NCBI GenBank assembly: GCA_015056575.1
Contig: SVGA01000002.1
Coordinates: 62,001 to 126,000, forward strand
Direction: 5' to 3'
Source of the DNA: Butyrivibrio sp.
GTDB taxonomy: Bacteria > Bacillota > Clostridia > Lachnospirales > Lachnospiraceae
Length of the DNA stretch: 64,000 nucleotides
The notes under the pieces are model-generated. The model did not search any database. It had not been told where the DNA came from and worked only from the letters and a program-made list of their open reading frames with translations. The position numbers and the translations under genes are program-made. Numbering within the stretch: position 1 is the stretch's first letter; each line of letters opens with the position of its first letter. Shown one piece after another: positions 40,943 through 48,621 of this stretch.

Positions 40943-41478
40943 TTAAAATAAATCAAAATCCTCCTGTGTTGCAAGGACATCGTAATCGTAGGAATCATTA
41001 CTGCTCTCTACGTACATATCATTCACTGTTCCGATGGTAACAAGGTCGAGATCCCTAATGGAAATCCCGACCTGGACACATCGTAGTAGGAACAGAGCAG
41101 TTGTCATTTCTCTGTCAGTTGCTGGAAGTTTTTTTTAGACTCTTCCTGCTGATGGATATTCATCCCCCAAAGTGAAATCAGTTCTGGGAGAATCTCATAG
41201 ATAGAGAAGGTCGAGAACTGATCAAGCCACTCGTCTGGAGATGCATAGTGCTTCTCAGGCTCTCCCTGCTTGGCAAAGACAAAGGCGAGGTTCTCGAACA
41301 TCTCCAATGAGAACATGTCCAGATCTTCCTCGCCATTTTTATCTATGTCTTTTTCAAGCTTTGACAAGTCTTTGAAGATATCCCTTCCGAACAGATTACG
41401 ATAAATCCTCGGAGTGGCTGCGCTTGCCTTGAATGTTACATCCTTATCGTCTATCTTGATGATTTTTGTTACTGCCAT
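40943..41478 (-). CDS. Tail assembly chaperone gpGT, made by -1 frameshift
   Basis: When the ribosome slips back one base at A-AAA-AAC (41134-41128), the frame continues for 61 codons past the gpG stop: KLPATDREMTTALFLLRCV, then GISIRDLDLVTIGTVNDM and a final YDYDVLATQEDFDLF. This C-terminal segment has the L-A-T-Q-x-D-F-D ending found on gpT-type extensions in Clostridial phages. As in lambda gpG/gpGT, the fusion should bind the tape measure and recruit tail-tube subunits, at a ratio set by slip frequency. The stop is TAA 40943-40945. The whole frameshift open frame is intact. Confidence 0.85.
41104..41478 (-). CDS. Tail assembly chaperone gpG
   Basis: 124 residues from the ATG at 41478 behind GAGGAGG. 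The product is a small, mostly helical soluble protein: AVTKIIKIDDKDVTFKASAATPRIY, then YRNLFGRDIFKDLSKLEKD, quoted as separate strands and helices. The final codons SKKNFQQLTEK cover the slippery site used for gpGT. gpG coats the tape measure with gpGT during tail assembly and is not in the virion. It follows the tail-tube gene by 13 bases, the standard place. Confidence 0.85.
   Translation of the reverse strand: MAVTKIIKIDDKDVTFKASAATPRIYRNLFGRDIFKDLSKLEKDIDKNGEEDLDMFSLEMFENLAFVFAKQGEPEKHYASPDEWLDQFSTFSIYEILPELISLWGMNIHQQEESKKNFQQLTEK
41128..41134 (-). other. Programmed -1 ribosomal frameshift site A-AAA-AAC
   Basis: Eight adenines followed by C on the minus strand give the canonical slippery heptamer X-XXY-YYZ, in phase with the gpG codons AAA-AAC. 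The gpG frame ends 22 bases further on, and the -1 frame runs to 40943. A clear downstream stimulatory stem was not worked out. Confidence 0.85.
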
Positions 41479-41491
41479 CTGTCAATCCTCC

Positions 41492-42088
41492 TCAAGACTT
41501 GTTGCCACTTGTACCTGATGAACTTTTGGCTGTTGGCATATAAACATTGCCAAACCATCCCTCATATGTGGCATCGGTGGTGTTGGTACCTGTCTTAGCC
41601 TTTACATAACCACCATTGATTGCAGTAGACACAAGAGAGAGCTTATCTGTCTTAGGCTCCTTGCTGTTCTCTGTAGTGCCACTTGAGATTCCGCTCCTGC
41701 TTGCTGTGCAGTTGTACAGGCAGTGACGGATCTTTCTCTGGTCACCAGAGAACTCGAAAAGAAGCGCGAAATGCTCAGGCTCTACTTCCTTGTTCTCGAT
41801 GAATACACCATTGGCATCCTCTTCCTCATGCATGATGTCAGTAGAAAACGACTCCGGGATAATGGCAATCTCAAGGTCGCCCTTATATCCGTTATTGGCA
41901 GCGATAGAATAGTAGACACCATCATCTGCATAGAAAGAATCGCTCTCACCTTCTGCATCAAGTGAAAGATTGACTGCACCGGGAATCGGTACAGGCTTTG
42001 CATATGTCACGCTGCCATCTGCTGCAAATGTAGCTTTGGCATAGTGGCAGTTCTTAAGACCGAACTTTACTTTATTTGCAGTCTTCAT
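41492..42088 (-). CDS. Major tail protein (tail tube)
   Basis: 198 residues of the phi13-type major tail protein family: VKFGLKNCHYAKATF at the start, VPIPGAVNLSLDAEG and DDGVYYSIAANNGYKGDLE in the middle, and a Ser/Gly-rich end. These proteins form the hexameric rings of the non-contractile tail tube. The position, between the tail terminator-type gene and the chaperone, is standard. It starts after AAAGGAGG and carries no extra immunoglobulin-like domain, which some related tube proteins have. Confidence 0.85.
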   Translation of the reverse strand: MKTANKVKFGLKNCHYAKATFAADGSVTYAKPVPIPGAVNLSLDAEGESDSFYADDGVYYSIAANNGYKGDLEIAIIPESFSTDIMHEEEDANGVFIENKEVEPEHFALLFEFSGDQRKIRHCLYNCTASRSGISSGTTENSKEPKTDKLSLVSTAINGGYVKAKTGTNTTDATYEGWFGNVYMPTAKSSSGTSGNKS

Positions 42089-42100
42089 AGTAACCTCCTT

Positions 42101-42418
42101 TTAAACGGTCATCTCGTACCGTACTTCATACATTTTTTCCGTATCAATCCAGACCTCTGACCTTGTCCAGATAAGTTCATGCTCCGAAAGGACATCCTCA
42201 AGCCTCTCTTCAAGCTCGGGATCCTTGAAATCCGTGTAAAGCTCTATGACCAAAGTCCCAAGCTTTTTGTAGACCCTGTCATCAGCGAGGAAATTGTCAC
42301 TATCTGGGAGCAGGAACACAATAAAAGGAGGGTCAGGCGACTCTCCTTCAGCAAAATGATGGTATGCAAAAGGAATCCCTGTTTCCTCAAGCATCTCCAC
42401 TATCTCATCGTATTTCAT
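42101..42418 (-). CDS. Tail terminator/minor tail protein
   Basis: 105 residues of alternating strands and helices (MKYDEIVEMLEETGIPFAYHHF, then PPFIVFLLPDSDNFLADDRVY and VIELYTDFKDPELEERLEDVL). This is the pattern of small proteins that cap the tail tube at the head side in HK97-like siphophages. It lies directly between the HK97 gp10-like gene (4-base overlap) and the tail tube, exactly where the terminator is found. Family names differ between databases, and identity is inferred from position and size. Confidence 0.75.
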   Translation of the reverse strand: MKYDEIVEMLEETGIPFAYHHFAEGESPDPPFIVFLLPDSDNFLADDRVYKKLGTLVIELYTDFKDPELEERLEDVLSEHELIWTRSEVWIDTEKMYEVRYEMTV

Positions 42419-42792
42419 GTAAGTTTCCTCTTTACTTCATTTATCAGCTGCTCTTCACCTACCTGCTCTGCAGGAGCTATATGCGGAATAGCAGCCACCC
42501 TTCCTCCGCCCCTCTTGGCATGACCGTTTTCAAGAAGGTGCGTCAGCCTGTATCTGTCCTTGGAATGAACTACGACCTTGATGGAATCCGAAGTTTCCCT
42601 CGTTTTCTTTACAGCCCATGACTTTCTGTACTTGCCAGTTTTCTTTGGAGCAGTCTTTTCTATCTGGGCTTTGGTCGTATCCCCGGCTCTCTTTACAGCT
42701 TCCTTAAGGTCATCCACTGCAAGGTGGGCATATTCATTAAGACCTTTCATTACTTCATCTGCAAGGTCATCAATCCTGACTGTCTTTCCCAT
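42415..42792 (-). CDS. HK97 gp10-like tail component
   Basis: 125 residues from the ATG at 42792, 5 bases after AAAGGAG. The N-terminal helix (IDDLADEVMKGLNEYAHLA) and the sequence APKKTGKYRKSWAVKK match the gp10 family, in which the conserved P-x-x-T-G-x-x-[KR]-x-S motif is prominent. The protein joins the neck or tail. It overlaps the head-closure gene by 23 bases and the tail-terminator gene by 4. The C-terminal part carries AKRGGGRVAAIPHIAPAEQ, which also fits the family. Confidence 0.88.
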   Translation of the reverse strand: MGKTVRIDDLADEVMKGLNEYAHLAVDDLKEAVKRAGDTTKAQIEKTAPKKTGKYRKSWAVKKTRETSDSIKVVVHSKDRYRLTHLLENGHAKRGGGRVAAIPHIAPAEQVGEEQLINEVKRKLT

Positions 42793-43123
42793 CCTTACTC
42801 CTTTCAAGCCTGCAGCTGAACTTAAGGCTCTTGTTATGAAAGCCCATGGGATTCACAGAATATATGTTGTATATCTTCCCACGACATATAATCCGATATT
42901 TAGTCGGATCTATATTCTCAAGTTCTCTGCAATATCTGACTGTGAAATTGGTATTCTCTTCCGGAACTATAACTGTTCCATCAGATTCCTTTCCCGAAGT
43001 AACACTCACCGTTGACCAACAGACAAAGTGGTCTGTCCATTCATTCCTATGGTTTCCATACTTATCCACAACAGCTGTTGCTTTCTGGAAGGTTATCCTC
43101 ACATCCATTGCTGATATGTTCAT
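42770..43123 (-). CDS. Head-closure/head-tail adaptor protein
   Basis: 117 residues from the ATG at 43123, whose A is shared with the TGA of the connector gene. A small beta-barrel-like protein (MDVRITFQKATAVVDKYGNH, then TNFTVRYCRELENIDPTKYR and KIYNIYSVNPMG). It matches the SPP1 gp16 type of phage head-closure proteins, which have N-terminal D-x-x-G-[ND]-x-x-x-W and a Y-x-I-x-[SG]-[VI] strand late in the chain. It seals the capsid after packaging. It is in the canonical order after the connector. Confidence 0.85.
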   Translation of the reverse strand: MNISAMDVRITFQKATAVVDKYGNHRNEWTDHFVCWSTVSVTSGKESDGTVIVPEENTNFTVRYCRELENIDPTKYRIICRGKIYNIYSVNPMGFHNKSLKFSCRLERSKDGKDSQD

Positions 43124-43395
43124 CAAAAGCCTGCCTTTCTGACTCCCATAAGGAGACTCCGTAACGTGAGCATAAGCTCATGGTGGTCAGCCTCTTCCCT
43201 GTGTTCATAAAGATAAGCGGCTGTATATAGAACTGCTGTCCTTACCGTTCCACCACCCGATTCTGGAATGTCCTCTGTCCTTATGACATCGATGACCATC
43301 TCCTTGGCACCTTCCAAGAGGCTTCTGATAAGGTCGTCTTCATCGCTATAATCTACACGGAGATATTTCTTTACTTCATCCAAAGTTATATCCAT
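43123..43395 (-). CDS. Head-tail connector protein (gp6-like)
   Basis: 90 residues. It is helical throughout with the opening MDITLDEVKKYLRVDYSDEDD, the signature of the phage gp6/gp15 connector family (V-K-x-[YW]-L-[RK]-[VI]-D-x-x-x-[DE]-D), and VRTAVLYTAAYLYEHREEAD further on. It forms a ring under the portal. It lies 52 bases after the capsid gene and shares the TGATG junction with the head-closure gene. Confidence 0.9.
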   Translation of the reverse strand: MDITLDEVKKYLRVDYSDEDDLIRSLLEGAKEMVIDVIRTEDIPESGGGTVRTAVLYTAAYLYEHREEADHHELMLTLRSLLMGVRKAGF

Positions 43396-43447
43396 AGGAA
43401 ACCTCTATAAGTGGGGATGCCCTTAATGGACATCCCCTAAATCAAAC

Positions 43448-44659
43448 TCAGCCGTTATTAGTTGTAGGAGCCTTCCAGCCCTTAAGGTGTGTGATCTGTA
43501 CAGCCTCGGGAAGAATGAGCTTTCCATCCACTCTTTCCTTTGCCACGTATCCGATCATGCCATTGCCGGCGAAGAGTTCACGAAGCTCTGAGAAAGAACG
43601 TGAGCCTCTGTCTCCGATGTTGTAATAGCTGTAATCACCGAAGGCGATAGCTGTATCAGGAGCAAATGCAGAAGTGTGTGCTGCATAGCCCAGGATCTTG
43701 TCAGGCTCTCCTGCCTGATAAGAAGGCTGCCAGATATACGCTCCGTTATTATCCTTGAGCTTACGGAGCTGTCCAAGGACAGTGTCATTAAGGATGAAAG
43801 AAGCGTTCTTTCTATAAGGTCTCTTAAGACCGTAGATAAGATCGAGGATGTCATCTGACTTGATATCCGCTGTAAGGGTATTAAGCACATGACCGCCCTT
43901 GTCCTTATTGAAAAGACCTACAGGCTTACCCTTTCCATCACCATTAAGGAATGCGTCCTCTTCAGCATTTCCAAGAGCACGTCCGAACTGTGTGATGATA
44001 TAGTTCTCAAGACCGAAAGCCTCATCATAAAGAAGCTCTTCTGTAACCTTGATTGCTACGTGAAGCTTGAAGGCATCGAGGTAAATCTGGTCGAATGTAG
44101 CATCGCCAAATGAAAGGGCTCCGCCTTCCTCAATCCATGCTGCAGCAGGCTTTGTTGCTGCAATATTGATCTTGTGCTGACCAGAAGTTGTAATCTTGGT
44201 AGCAAGACCTCTCATGATGTTCTCTTCCTCAAGGACATCGATGATTCTCTTGTCGTACTCTTCTGGGACAAGGTAGCCACCATCGGCATCGACACCTTCC
44301 TGAAGCACGTTGGAAATCTGTCTGAAGTTGGTACGAAGGGCTGTAAGCATACCCTTTCTGTACTCATCAGAAGCACGTCCTGTCTTCTTATCCTCTGTAC
44401 CACCCATCTGAGGCTTCTCAGTAATAGGGGTGTTCACAGGCTTTGAAAGCTCTGCTTCCCTGTCTGCTGCCCTCTGCTCTCTCTTGATGGAATCTGAAAG
44501 AGCATCAAACTCTGCTTCCATCTTTGCATAGGTAGCTGCATCATCCGCAGTAAGGTTACCATCCTTGTCCTCATGGGAATCAAGGAACTGTCTCATTGCA
44601 CCGAGCATATCTGCTCTGTTCTTGATCATCTCGTTAAGCTTCATCTTCATTTCCTCCAT
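43448..44659 (-). CDS. Major capsid protein, HK97 fold
   Basis: 403 residues. The N-terminal delta domain (about 1-95) is a charged coiled coil (MKLNEMIKNRADMLGAMRQF and the AEFDALSDSIKREQRAADRE part) removed by the protease. The mature capsid part follows with YLVPEEYDKRIIDVLEEENIMR, AWIEEGGALSFGDATFDQI and VGLFNKDKGGHVLNT, typical of HK97-like capsids. Cleavage probably falls near residue 100. It begins one base from the protease stop (shared base), so the protease and capsid are coupled. Confidence 0.92.
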   Translation of the reverse strand: MEEMKMKLNEMIKNRADMLGAMRQFLDSHEDKDGNLTADDAATYAKMEAEFDALSDSIKREQRAADREAELSKPVNTPITEKPQMGGTEDKKTGRASDEYRKGMLTALRTNFRQISNVLQEGVDADGGYLVPEEYDKRIIDVLEEENIMRGLATKITTSGQHKINIAATKPAAAWIEEGGALSFGDATFDQIYLDAFKLHVAIKVTEELLYDEAFGLENYIITQFGRALGNAEEDAFLNGDGKGKPVGLFNKDKGGHVLNTLTADIKSDDILDLIYGLKRPYRKNASFILNDTVLGQLRKLKDNNGAYIWQPSYQAGEPDKILGYAAHTSAFAPDTAIAFGDYSYYNIGDRGSRSFSELRELFAGNGMIGYVAKERVDGKLILPEAVQITHLKGWKAPTTNNG

Positions 44660-45435
44660 TAAATAAGCTTTTCAATAGTTTCTAGGCGGTTTCTCATGTC
44701 CTTTGCAGAAACGCCTGTAGGTTCAGGAATCCTGGCGGCATCTGCCAGTTCCTTCTTTTGCTCTCCGAATTTCTTCGTGAGCTTATTTACGAGTGCGTTA
44801 TTCACCGCACTACGTGAAAAGAGCACTGAGTTCCTTGACCCAGCGCTCTCATCAGCGTTATCACTATTCTTTTCAATCACTCCATCAGCAAAACCAAGCT
44901 CTACAGCCTTGGTCGCATCCATCCAAGTCTCTGCATCCATGAGATGTGATAACTTTGCCCTCGACTGCCCTGTTTTAATGACATAGGCGTTGATGATTGA
45001 CTCCTTCACCTCAGAGAGCATATCGATGGCTTTCTGCATCTCAGCATGGTCGCCAAATGCTATGGTCGCAGGATTGTGAATCATCATCATGGAAACGGGA
45101 CTCATAAGTACCTCATCTCCTGCCATTGCAATCACTGACGCAGCAGAAGCTGCAAGCCCGTCTATCTTGACTGTTATCCTTCCCGGATACTCGGAGAGCA
45201 TATTGTAGATCTGGGCTGCAGCGATGCAGTCACCACCCGGTGAATTAATCCATAGGGTTACATCTCCCTCTCCACCCATGAGCTCATCCTTAAAGAGCTT
45301 CGGAGTAACATCATCATCGAACCACGACTCTTCAGCTATGGTTCCGTTTATGGTCAGGACCCGCCCTTCCGGGACTGTTTCCTGATCCGCTTTCTGTTCC
45401 TGATTTACCCAGTTCCAGAACTTCCTGTCCTTCAT
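44659..45435 (-). CDS. ClpP-like prohead protease
   Basis: 258 residues from the ATG at 45435, 6 bases after AGGAGG; upstream frame is inside the portal gene. The S14 ClpP-type fold is clear: VTLWINSPGGDCIAAAQIYN, the nucleophile Ser in GLAASAASVIAMAG and His in MMMIHNPATIAFGDH. The C-terminal 70 residues are a charged tail (about 185-258). It cleaves the capsid delta domain during maturation. It overlaps the portal gene by about 100 bases in another frame, more than usual for this pair. Confidence 0.9.
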   Translation of the reverse strand: MKDRKFWNWVNQEQKADQETVPEGRVLTINGTIAEESWFDDDVTPKLFKDELMGGEGDVTLWINSPGGDCIAAAQIYNMLSEYPGRITVKIDGLAASAASVIAMAGDEVLMSPVSMMMIHNPATIAFGDHAEMQKAIDMLSEVKESIINAYVIKTGQSRAKLSHLMDAETWMDATKAVELGFADGVIEKNSDNADESAGSRNSVLFSRSAVNNALVNKLTKKFGEQKKELADAARIPEPTGVSAKDMRNRLETIEKLI

Positions 45436-46687
45436 CGGAATCCTCCTTCTTTTCTGTATTAGCAAATAGACCTGCATCCTCAAGCTTGGTCATGTTTCCG
45501 TTGATGAGATATAAATCTCCGCCAAGCTCTTCCGGAATGCGGTCTAGATCCTCTAGTTCCCTTATATCGTTTGCACTCATCCAGCCGTTCTGCCTTCCGA
45601 CAGCGTAGCCGTTCATCCTTGACTGATAATCACCTCTAAGAAGCCCATCCACGTTGAACTTAAAAAATAAGACTTTCTTCTCTTCTGGAGAAAAAAGCCT
45701 TCTGCTCATGGCCTGCTCTAATCTTGCAAGCCACGGTCTTAATGTGTATTGGACGTATTCCAAGGACTGTTGTTCTATGTTGGAAAAGCTCGACTTATCA
45801 AGGTCGGCTACCATGTGAGGCGGTACACGGAAGATACGGCATATCTCTGTGACCTGAAACTTCCTCGTATCAAGGAACTGTGCTTCTGCAGGATTGATGG
45901 AAATAGGCGTGTACTTCATGCCCTCTTCCAGAACAGCGACTTTATTGGAGTTTGAGCTTCCACCAAAGGTCTGTGTCCAGCTCTCCCTTACCTTGGACGG
46001 GTCTTTAAGTGTTCCCGGATGCTCCAGGACTCCCGAAGGAGCTGCTCCGTTTGCATAGAATTTGCTGCCGTACTCCTCAGCTGCAATCCCAAGTCCGATG
46101 GCATTACGCGCCATAGCGATAGGACTGTACCCCACAAGACCATCAAAAGAAAGGCCCGGCACATGAAGAACGTCTTCTGGCTTAAGGATTACCGATGACT
46201 CCTTTTTCTGTACAGGGTCATCAGCGGTAAGCTGATATTCATAATAAAGCCGTCCCTTATCATCCCTGTCCACCTTCATGCGGTCTGGCATCAGAGGATA
46301 GAGTGCAACGACCTCACCTTTCCCATTCCTTATGATCTGGGCATAAAAATTACCCCACAGCAGCATGTGCGTAAGGGCAGCTTCGAAAAATGAGTATGCA
46401 GTCATCTCAGGGTTAGGCTCATCGTGTAACAAATGATAAAGCGGATGGTCGATGGCTTTTTCCTTTCCACCACCGTCTTTGTATCTGTATAGGTGCAGCG
46501 GAAGACTTGCTACCGATTCTGATATTACCCTGACACAGGCATATACAGCTGATGTCTGCATCGCAGTCCTCTCATTTACACGCTTGCCTGCTGCCGATGG
46601 TCCCATAAAAAAGTTATAGGCTGCACCCGCAGTCCTGTTTGTTGGAGCTCTTGATTTAAAAAGCATTGTTATAAGATTCAATACCAT
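45332..46687 (-). CDS. Portal protein (HK97/lambda-type)
   Basis: About 450 residues. The family core is visible: SAVYACVRVISESVASLPLHLY, then TAYSFFEAALTHMLLWGNFYAQ, the VLHVPGLSFDGLVGYSP motif and a C-terminal FSNIEQQSLEYVQYTLRPWLARLE. The dodecameric portal is the DNA entry ring and joins terminase to the head. GGAGG lies 1 base before the ATG at 46687 but 7 bases before the TTG at 46681, so the TTG two codons in may be the real start. The C-terminal 35 residues encode the same DNA as the protease start. Confidence 0.92.
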   Translation of the reverse strand: MVLNLITMLFKSRAPTNRTAGAAYNFFMGPSAAGKRVNERTAMQTSAVYACVRVISESVASLPLHLYRYKDGGGKEKAIDHPLYHLLHDEPNPEMTAYSFFEAALTHMLLWGNFYAQIIRNGKGEVVALYPLMPDRMKVDRDDKGRLYYEYQLTADDPVQKKESSVILKPEDVLHVPGLSFDGLVGYSPIAMARNAIGLGIAAEEYGSKFYANGAAPSGVLEHPGTLKDPSKVRESWTQTFGGSSNSNKVAVLEEGMKYTPISINPAEAQFLDTRKFQVTEICRIFRVPPHMVADLDKSSFSNIEQQSLEYVQYTLRPWLARLEQAMSRRLFSPEEKKVLFFKFNVDGLLRGDYQSRMNGYAVGRQNGWMSANDIRELEDLDRIPEELGGDLYLINGNMTKLEDAGLFANTEKKEDSDEGQEVLELGKSGTESGSGNSPGRAGPDHKRNHS

Positions 46688-46776
46688 ACCTCCATCTGAT
46701 TAAGTGCTTCCCTTATGAGAAGGAATCCTATTATAGAAAGCGTTATCATAAATACCGCCTTTCCTGCACGAAAAAA

Positions 46777-46794
46777 GCACCGCCTGAGCGATGC
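46777..46794 (-). terminator. Terminator before the portal gene
   Basis: GCATCGC and GCGGTGC pair in a short stem on the minus strand, followed by TTTTTTCGTGCA. The 17-base tail is the same as at 38962-38978. It closes the small-gene cluster at 46810-48547 and separates it from the head genes. Confidence 0.7.
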
Positions 46795-46809
46795 CTTTGT
46801 CTTTTGTTC

Positions 46810-47187
46810 TTATTCTCTGTCGATCCTCATGAGGAGTGCCGGGATGACCTCTTTTTTCTGGATCCCTTCAAGCCCTGCTTTCCAGTCGTCTATGTTTGAG
46901 TTTATCTCGATAAGCCTTACCATGTGGCAGCCTCGTTTTTCAAACTCTGCAATGGTCTCAAGAAGCCCTGAGAAAGTTGAGGAAATGGTGAAATCCTTTA
47001 TCCCGTACCTTCTGCAGTTTGCTATGATTTCATCGATGTCCCTGTCCCAAATGACCTCTGAAAAGTTTATCAGCCTGTTCCCTGCTGTCCTGCTGTAAAA
47101 GTAGGCTGCTCCGAATGTTGGGTTAATCCCAAGCTCTCCGTACTTTGTTCCAATCTCTGCTGCCTTATCAAGTTCTTCAATCCTCAT
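46810..47187 (-). CDS. Hypothetical phage protein, 125 residues
   Basis: From the ATG at 47187, behind ACAAGGAGG and preceded by copy A of the conserved leader. A mixed alpha/beta protein (LDKAAEIGTKYGELGINPTFG, then VIWDRDIDEIIANCRRYGIK and FTISSTFSGLLETIAEFEKRG) whose middle and end resemble a phage family recurring in Lachnospiraceae, described in databases only by DUF numbers. The Ser/Thr-rich FTISSTFSG may be a loop at an active or binding site. It is the last gene of a cluster between terminase and portal, closed by a terminator. Confidence 0.7.
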   Translation of the reverse strand: MRIEELDKAAEIGTKYGELGINPTFGAAYFYSRTAGNRLINFSEVIWDRDIDEIIANCRRYGIKDFTISSTFSGLLETIAEFEKRGCHMVRLIEINSNIDDWKAGLEGIQKKEVIPALLMRIDRE

Positions 47188-47195
47188 CTGTGTTT

Positions 47196-47287
47196 CCTCC
47201 TTGTTTTTTGGTATGTTCATATTCCCGTACAAGGAGATATACATCAACGAGTATTACCACCAAAGATAACATGCAGTGATTGTGTAG
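47196..47287 (-). promoter_or_regulatory. Conserved 92-nt leader, copy A
   Basis: The element runs from just after the stop codon of the gene at 47292 to the ribosome-binding site of the gene at 46810. Landmarks in minus-strand order: CTACACAA, ATCTTTGGTGGTAAT, CGTTGATGTAT, CTCCTTGTACGGGAATATG, ACATACCAAA, ACAAGGAGG. TTTGGT can pair with ACCAAA, and CTCCTTGT can pair with ACAAGGAG, which would hide the ribosome-binding site. Two further copies of the same length are at 50600 and 51075. Confidence 0.75.
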
Positions 47288-47291
47288 TTTA

Positions 47292-47567
47292 TTACTGCAA
47301 TCCGAGAATCAGTTTTGCACGTTCCTTTGCAGGAATCCGCCTGTTTTCAACAGTAACCCGGAATGGATTATATGGGTCATTTTCTCTGTCCCTTGTGTCT
47401 AAGACCGTATGCCTTTTCATGATAGCAAGCAGCTCGTATCTGCCTTGCAGTTTTCCGCTGTACTCATCGATATCGCAGATCTGGTCAAGTGCATCCATGA
47501 TGGCATCAAAGCAATCATATGCCTCCACGATATTAGTAATGTCCTCAAGTGTTATTGTTCTTTCCAT
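47292..47567 (-). CDS. Small phage protein, member 1 of a paralogous trio
   Basis: 91 residues, mainly helical: LEDITNIVEAYDCFDAIMDAL, YELLAIMKRHTVLDTRD, and a C-terminal IPAKERAKLILGLQ. The two following genes (47674 and 48022) share the layout of an N-terminal helix around an E-A-Y-D or K-I-Y-D segment, a hydrophobic middle helix, and the ending [LI]-x-x-K-E-R-A-x-L-I-L-G or close to it. They are probably diverged copies. The C-terminal K-E-R-A-[KE]-L-I-L-G box is the best-kept part and may bind a partner. The function is unknown. Confidence 0.65.
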   Translation of the reverse strand: MERTITLEDITNIVEAYDCFDAIMDALDQICDIDEYSGKLQGRYELLAIMKRHTVLDTRDRENDPYNPFRVTVENRRIPAKERAKLILGLQ

Positions 47568-47673
47568 AGTGTCAGTCTCCTTTCAAGAATCATTTTCTTT
47601 GATTCTATCCCAGAAACGGATGCTATTCTATCGCACCAGATGCCCAAAATGTTTTAGCGTCTGATGCCTAAAG

Positions 47674-47922
47674 CTATTTCATTCCAAGTAGTTTTAATGC
47701 CCTTTTTCTTGGCGATAACTTCCTGTCTTGGATAAGATCCACAAACTCGTCTATCTCCTCTTCGCCAAAAACTGAGAACTTCTGGATAAAATCTTCTATC
47801 CAGAATGCTTCATTTAAAGCTCCATCTCTCCCATGACCATCTGTTATTATGTCGAGTCCATCCTCGACTTTTAGTAGTCCATCATAAATCTTCATTAACT
47901 GTGTCATGTCGTTTACATTCAT
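47674..47922 (-). CDS. Small phage protein, member 2 of a paralogous trio
   Basis: 82 residues. It shows the same plan as its neighbours: an N-terminal helix (MTQLMKIYDGLLKVEDGLDI), a middle helix (WIEDFIQKFSVFGEEEIDEF) and the end KLSPRKRALKLLGMK, in which the K-[RK]-A-x-x-x-L-G pattern is kept. It is the most diverged copy, without the E-A-Y-D of the other two. It follows the gene at 48022 with a gap of about 100 bases and precedes the gene at 47292 by about 110. No catalytic residue pattern is seen. Confidence 0.6.
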   Translation of the reverse strand: MNVNDMTQLMKIYDGLLKVEDGLDIITDGHGRDGALNEAFWIEDFIQKFSVFGEEEIDEFVDLIQDRKLSPRKRALKLLGMK

Positions 47923-48021
47923 TTTAAAAATGCTCCCTTCGGTTTTTCTTTAATTCTAACCGAAAGAAGCACTAAAAAAGTATCGCTGTTGGCTATATCG
48001 GTATCGCTGCCAGCAATATTT

Positions 48022-48285
48022 TTATGTGATTCCAAGTATCAGTTCTGCCCGTTCTTTGGATGAAAGTTCCATATCCTCCAGAACCTGGTCGAACTCGCTC
48101 ATGTCCTCATAATCATCAGGCTCAGTTTCAAGAACTGTAAAGCTCTCTATCACCTCTGAAAGTCCATACATCTTCTGGATTACTCCATAACGATAATCTT
48201 CACCCGTAATCTTTGCAATTGATTCTGCAATGACCTCAAAAGCATCATATGCCTCGATAAGCTTTGCCATTTTTACTACGTCCAT
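48022..48285 (-). CDS. Small phage protein, member 3 of a paralogous trio
   Basis: 87 residues from the ATG at 48285 (after GGAG, 8 bases). It has MAKLIEAYDAFEVIAESIAKI against LEDITNIVEAYDCFDAIMDAL in member 1, SEVIESFTVLETE against AIMKRHTVLDTRD, and ELSSKERAELILGIT against IPAKERAKLILGLQ. The likeness is clear along the whole length and supports duplication. The protein is acidic and helical with no membrane segment. Its family is unknown, though such acidic helical proteins can act as anti-restriction or inhibitor proteins. Confidence 0.65.
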   Translation of the reverse strand: MDVVKMAKLIEAYDAFEVIAESIAKITGEDYRYGVIQKMYGLSEVIESFTVLETEPDDYEDMSEFDQVLEDMELSSKERAELILGIT

Positions 48286-48379
48286 GTACTTAACTCCTTT
48301 ATAAACCATATTTTACGATATGAGTTTATCAGCGGAGTATCAGTTTGTGCACCCTCGGATTTATGGGGTACCCTACTTT

Positions 48380-48547
48380 TCAGAGCTCTGAAGTTGAAGC
48401 AAGAAAGGCATGTCTTTTCATGGCTCGAACCAAAATATTGTCATCGCCATATGGCACTTCATCATAATCACGGACTTCTGTCCTTTCAGACTTAAAGCCA
48501 TCTGACTCCTCGTCCTGATTCATAATCTCTGCATTAAACTGACTCAT
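48380..48547 (-). CDS. Small acidic phage protein
   Basis: 55 residues from the ATG at 48547, after GGGGGAAA. The sequence MSQFNAEIMNQDEESDGFKS and its acidic continuation (ERTEVRDYDEVPYGDDNIL) end with VRAMKRHAFLASTSEL. It lies between the large terminase (75 bases upstream) and the paralogous trio, in the same direction. The acidic first two thirds and helical, basic end suggest a protein-binding role. No family is recognised. Confidence 0.5.
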   Translation of the reverse strand: MSQFNAEIMNQDEESDGFKSERTEVRDYDEVPYGDDNILVRAMKRHAFLASTSEL

Positions 48548-48621
48548 CACGTTTCCCCCATCCCACAAAATCTTTTACAATTTTATCATCGGAAGGGTAA
48601 AACTATCAGTCTTGACTTTTA

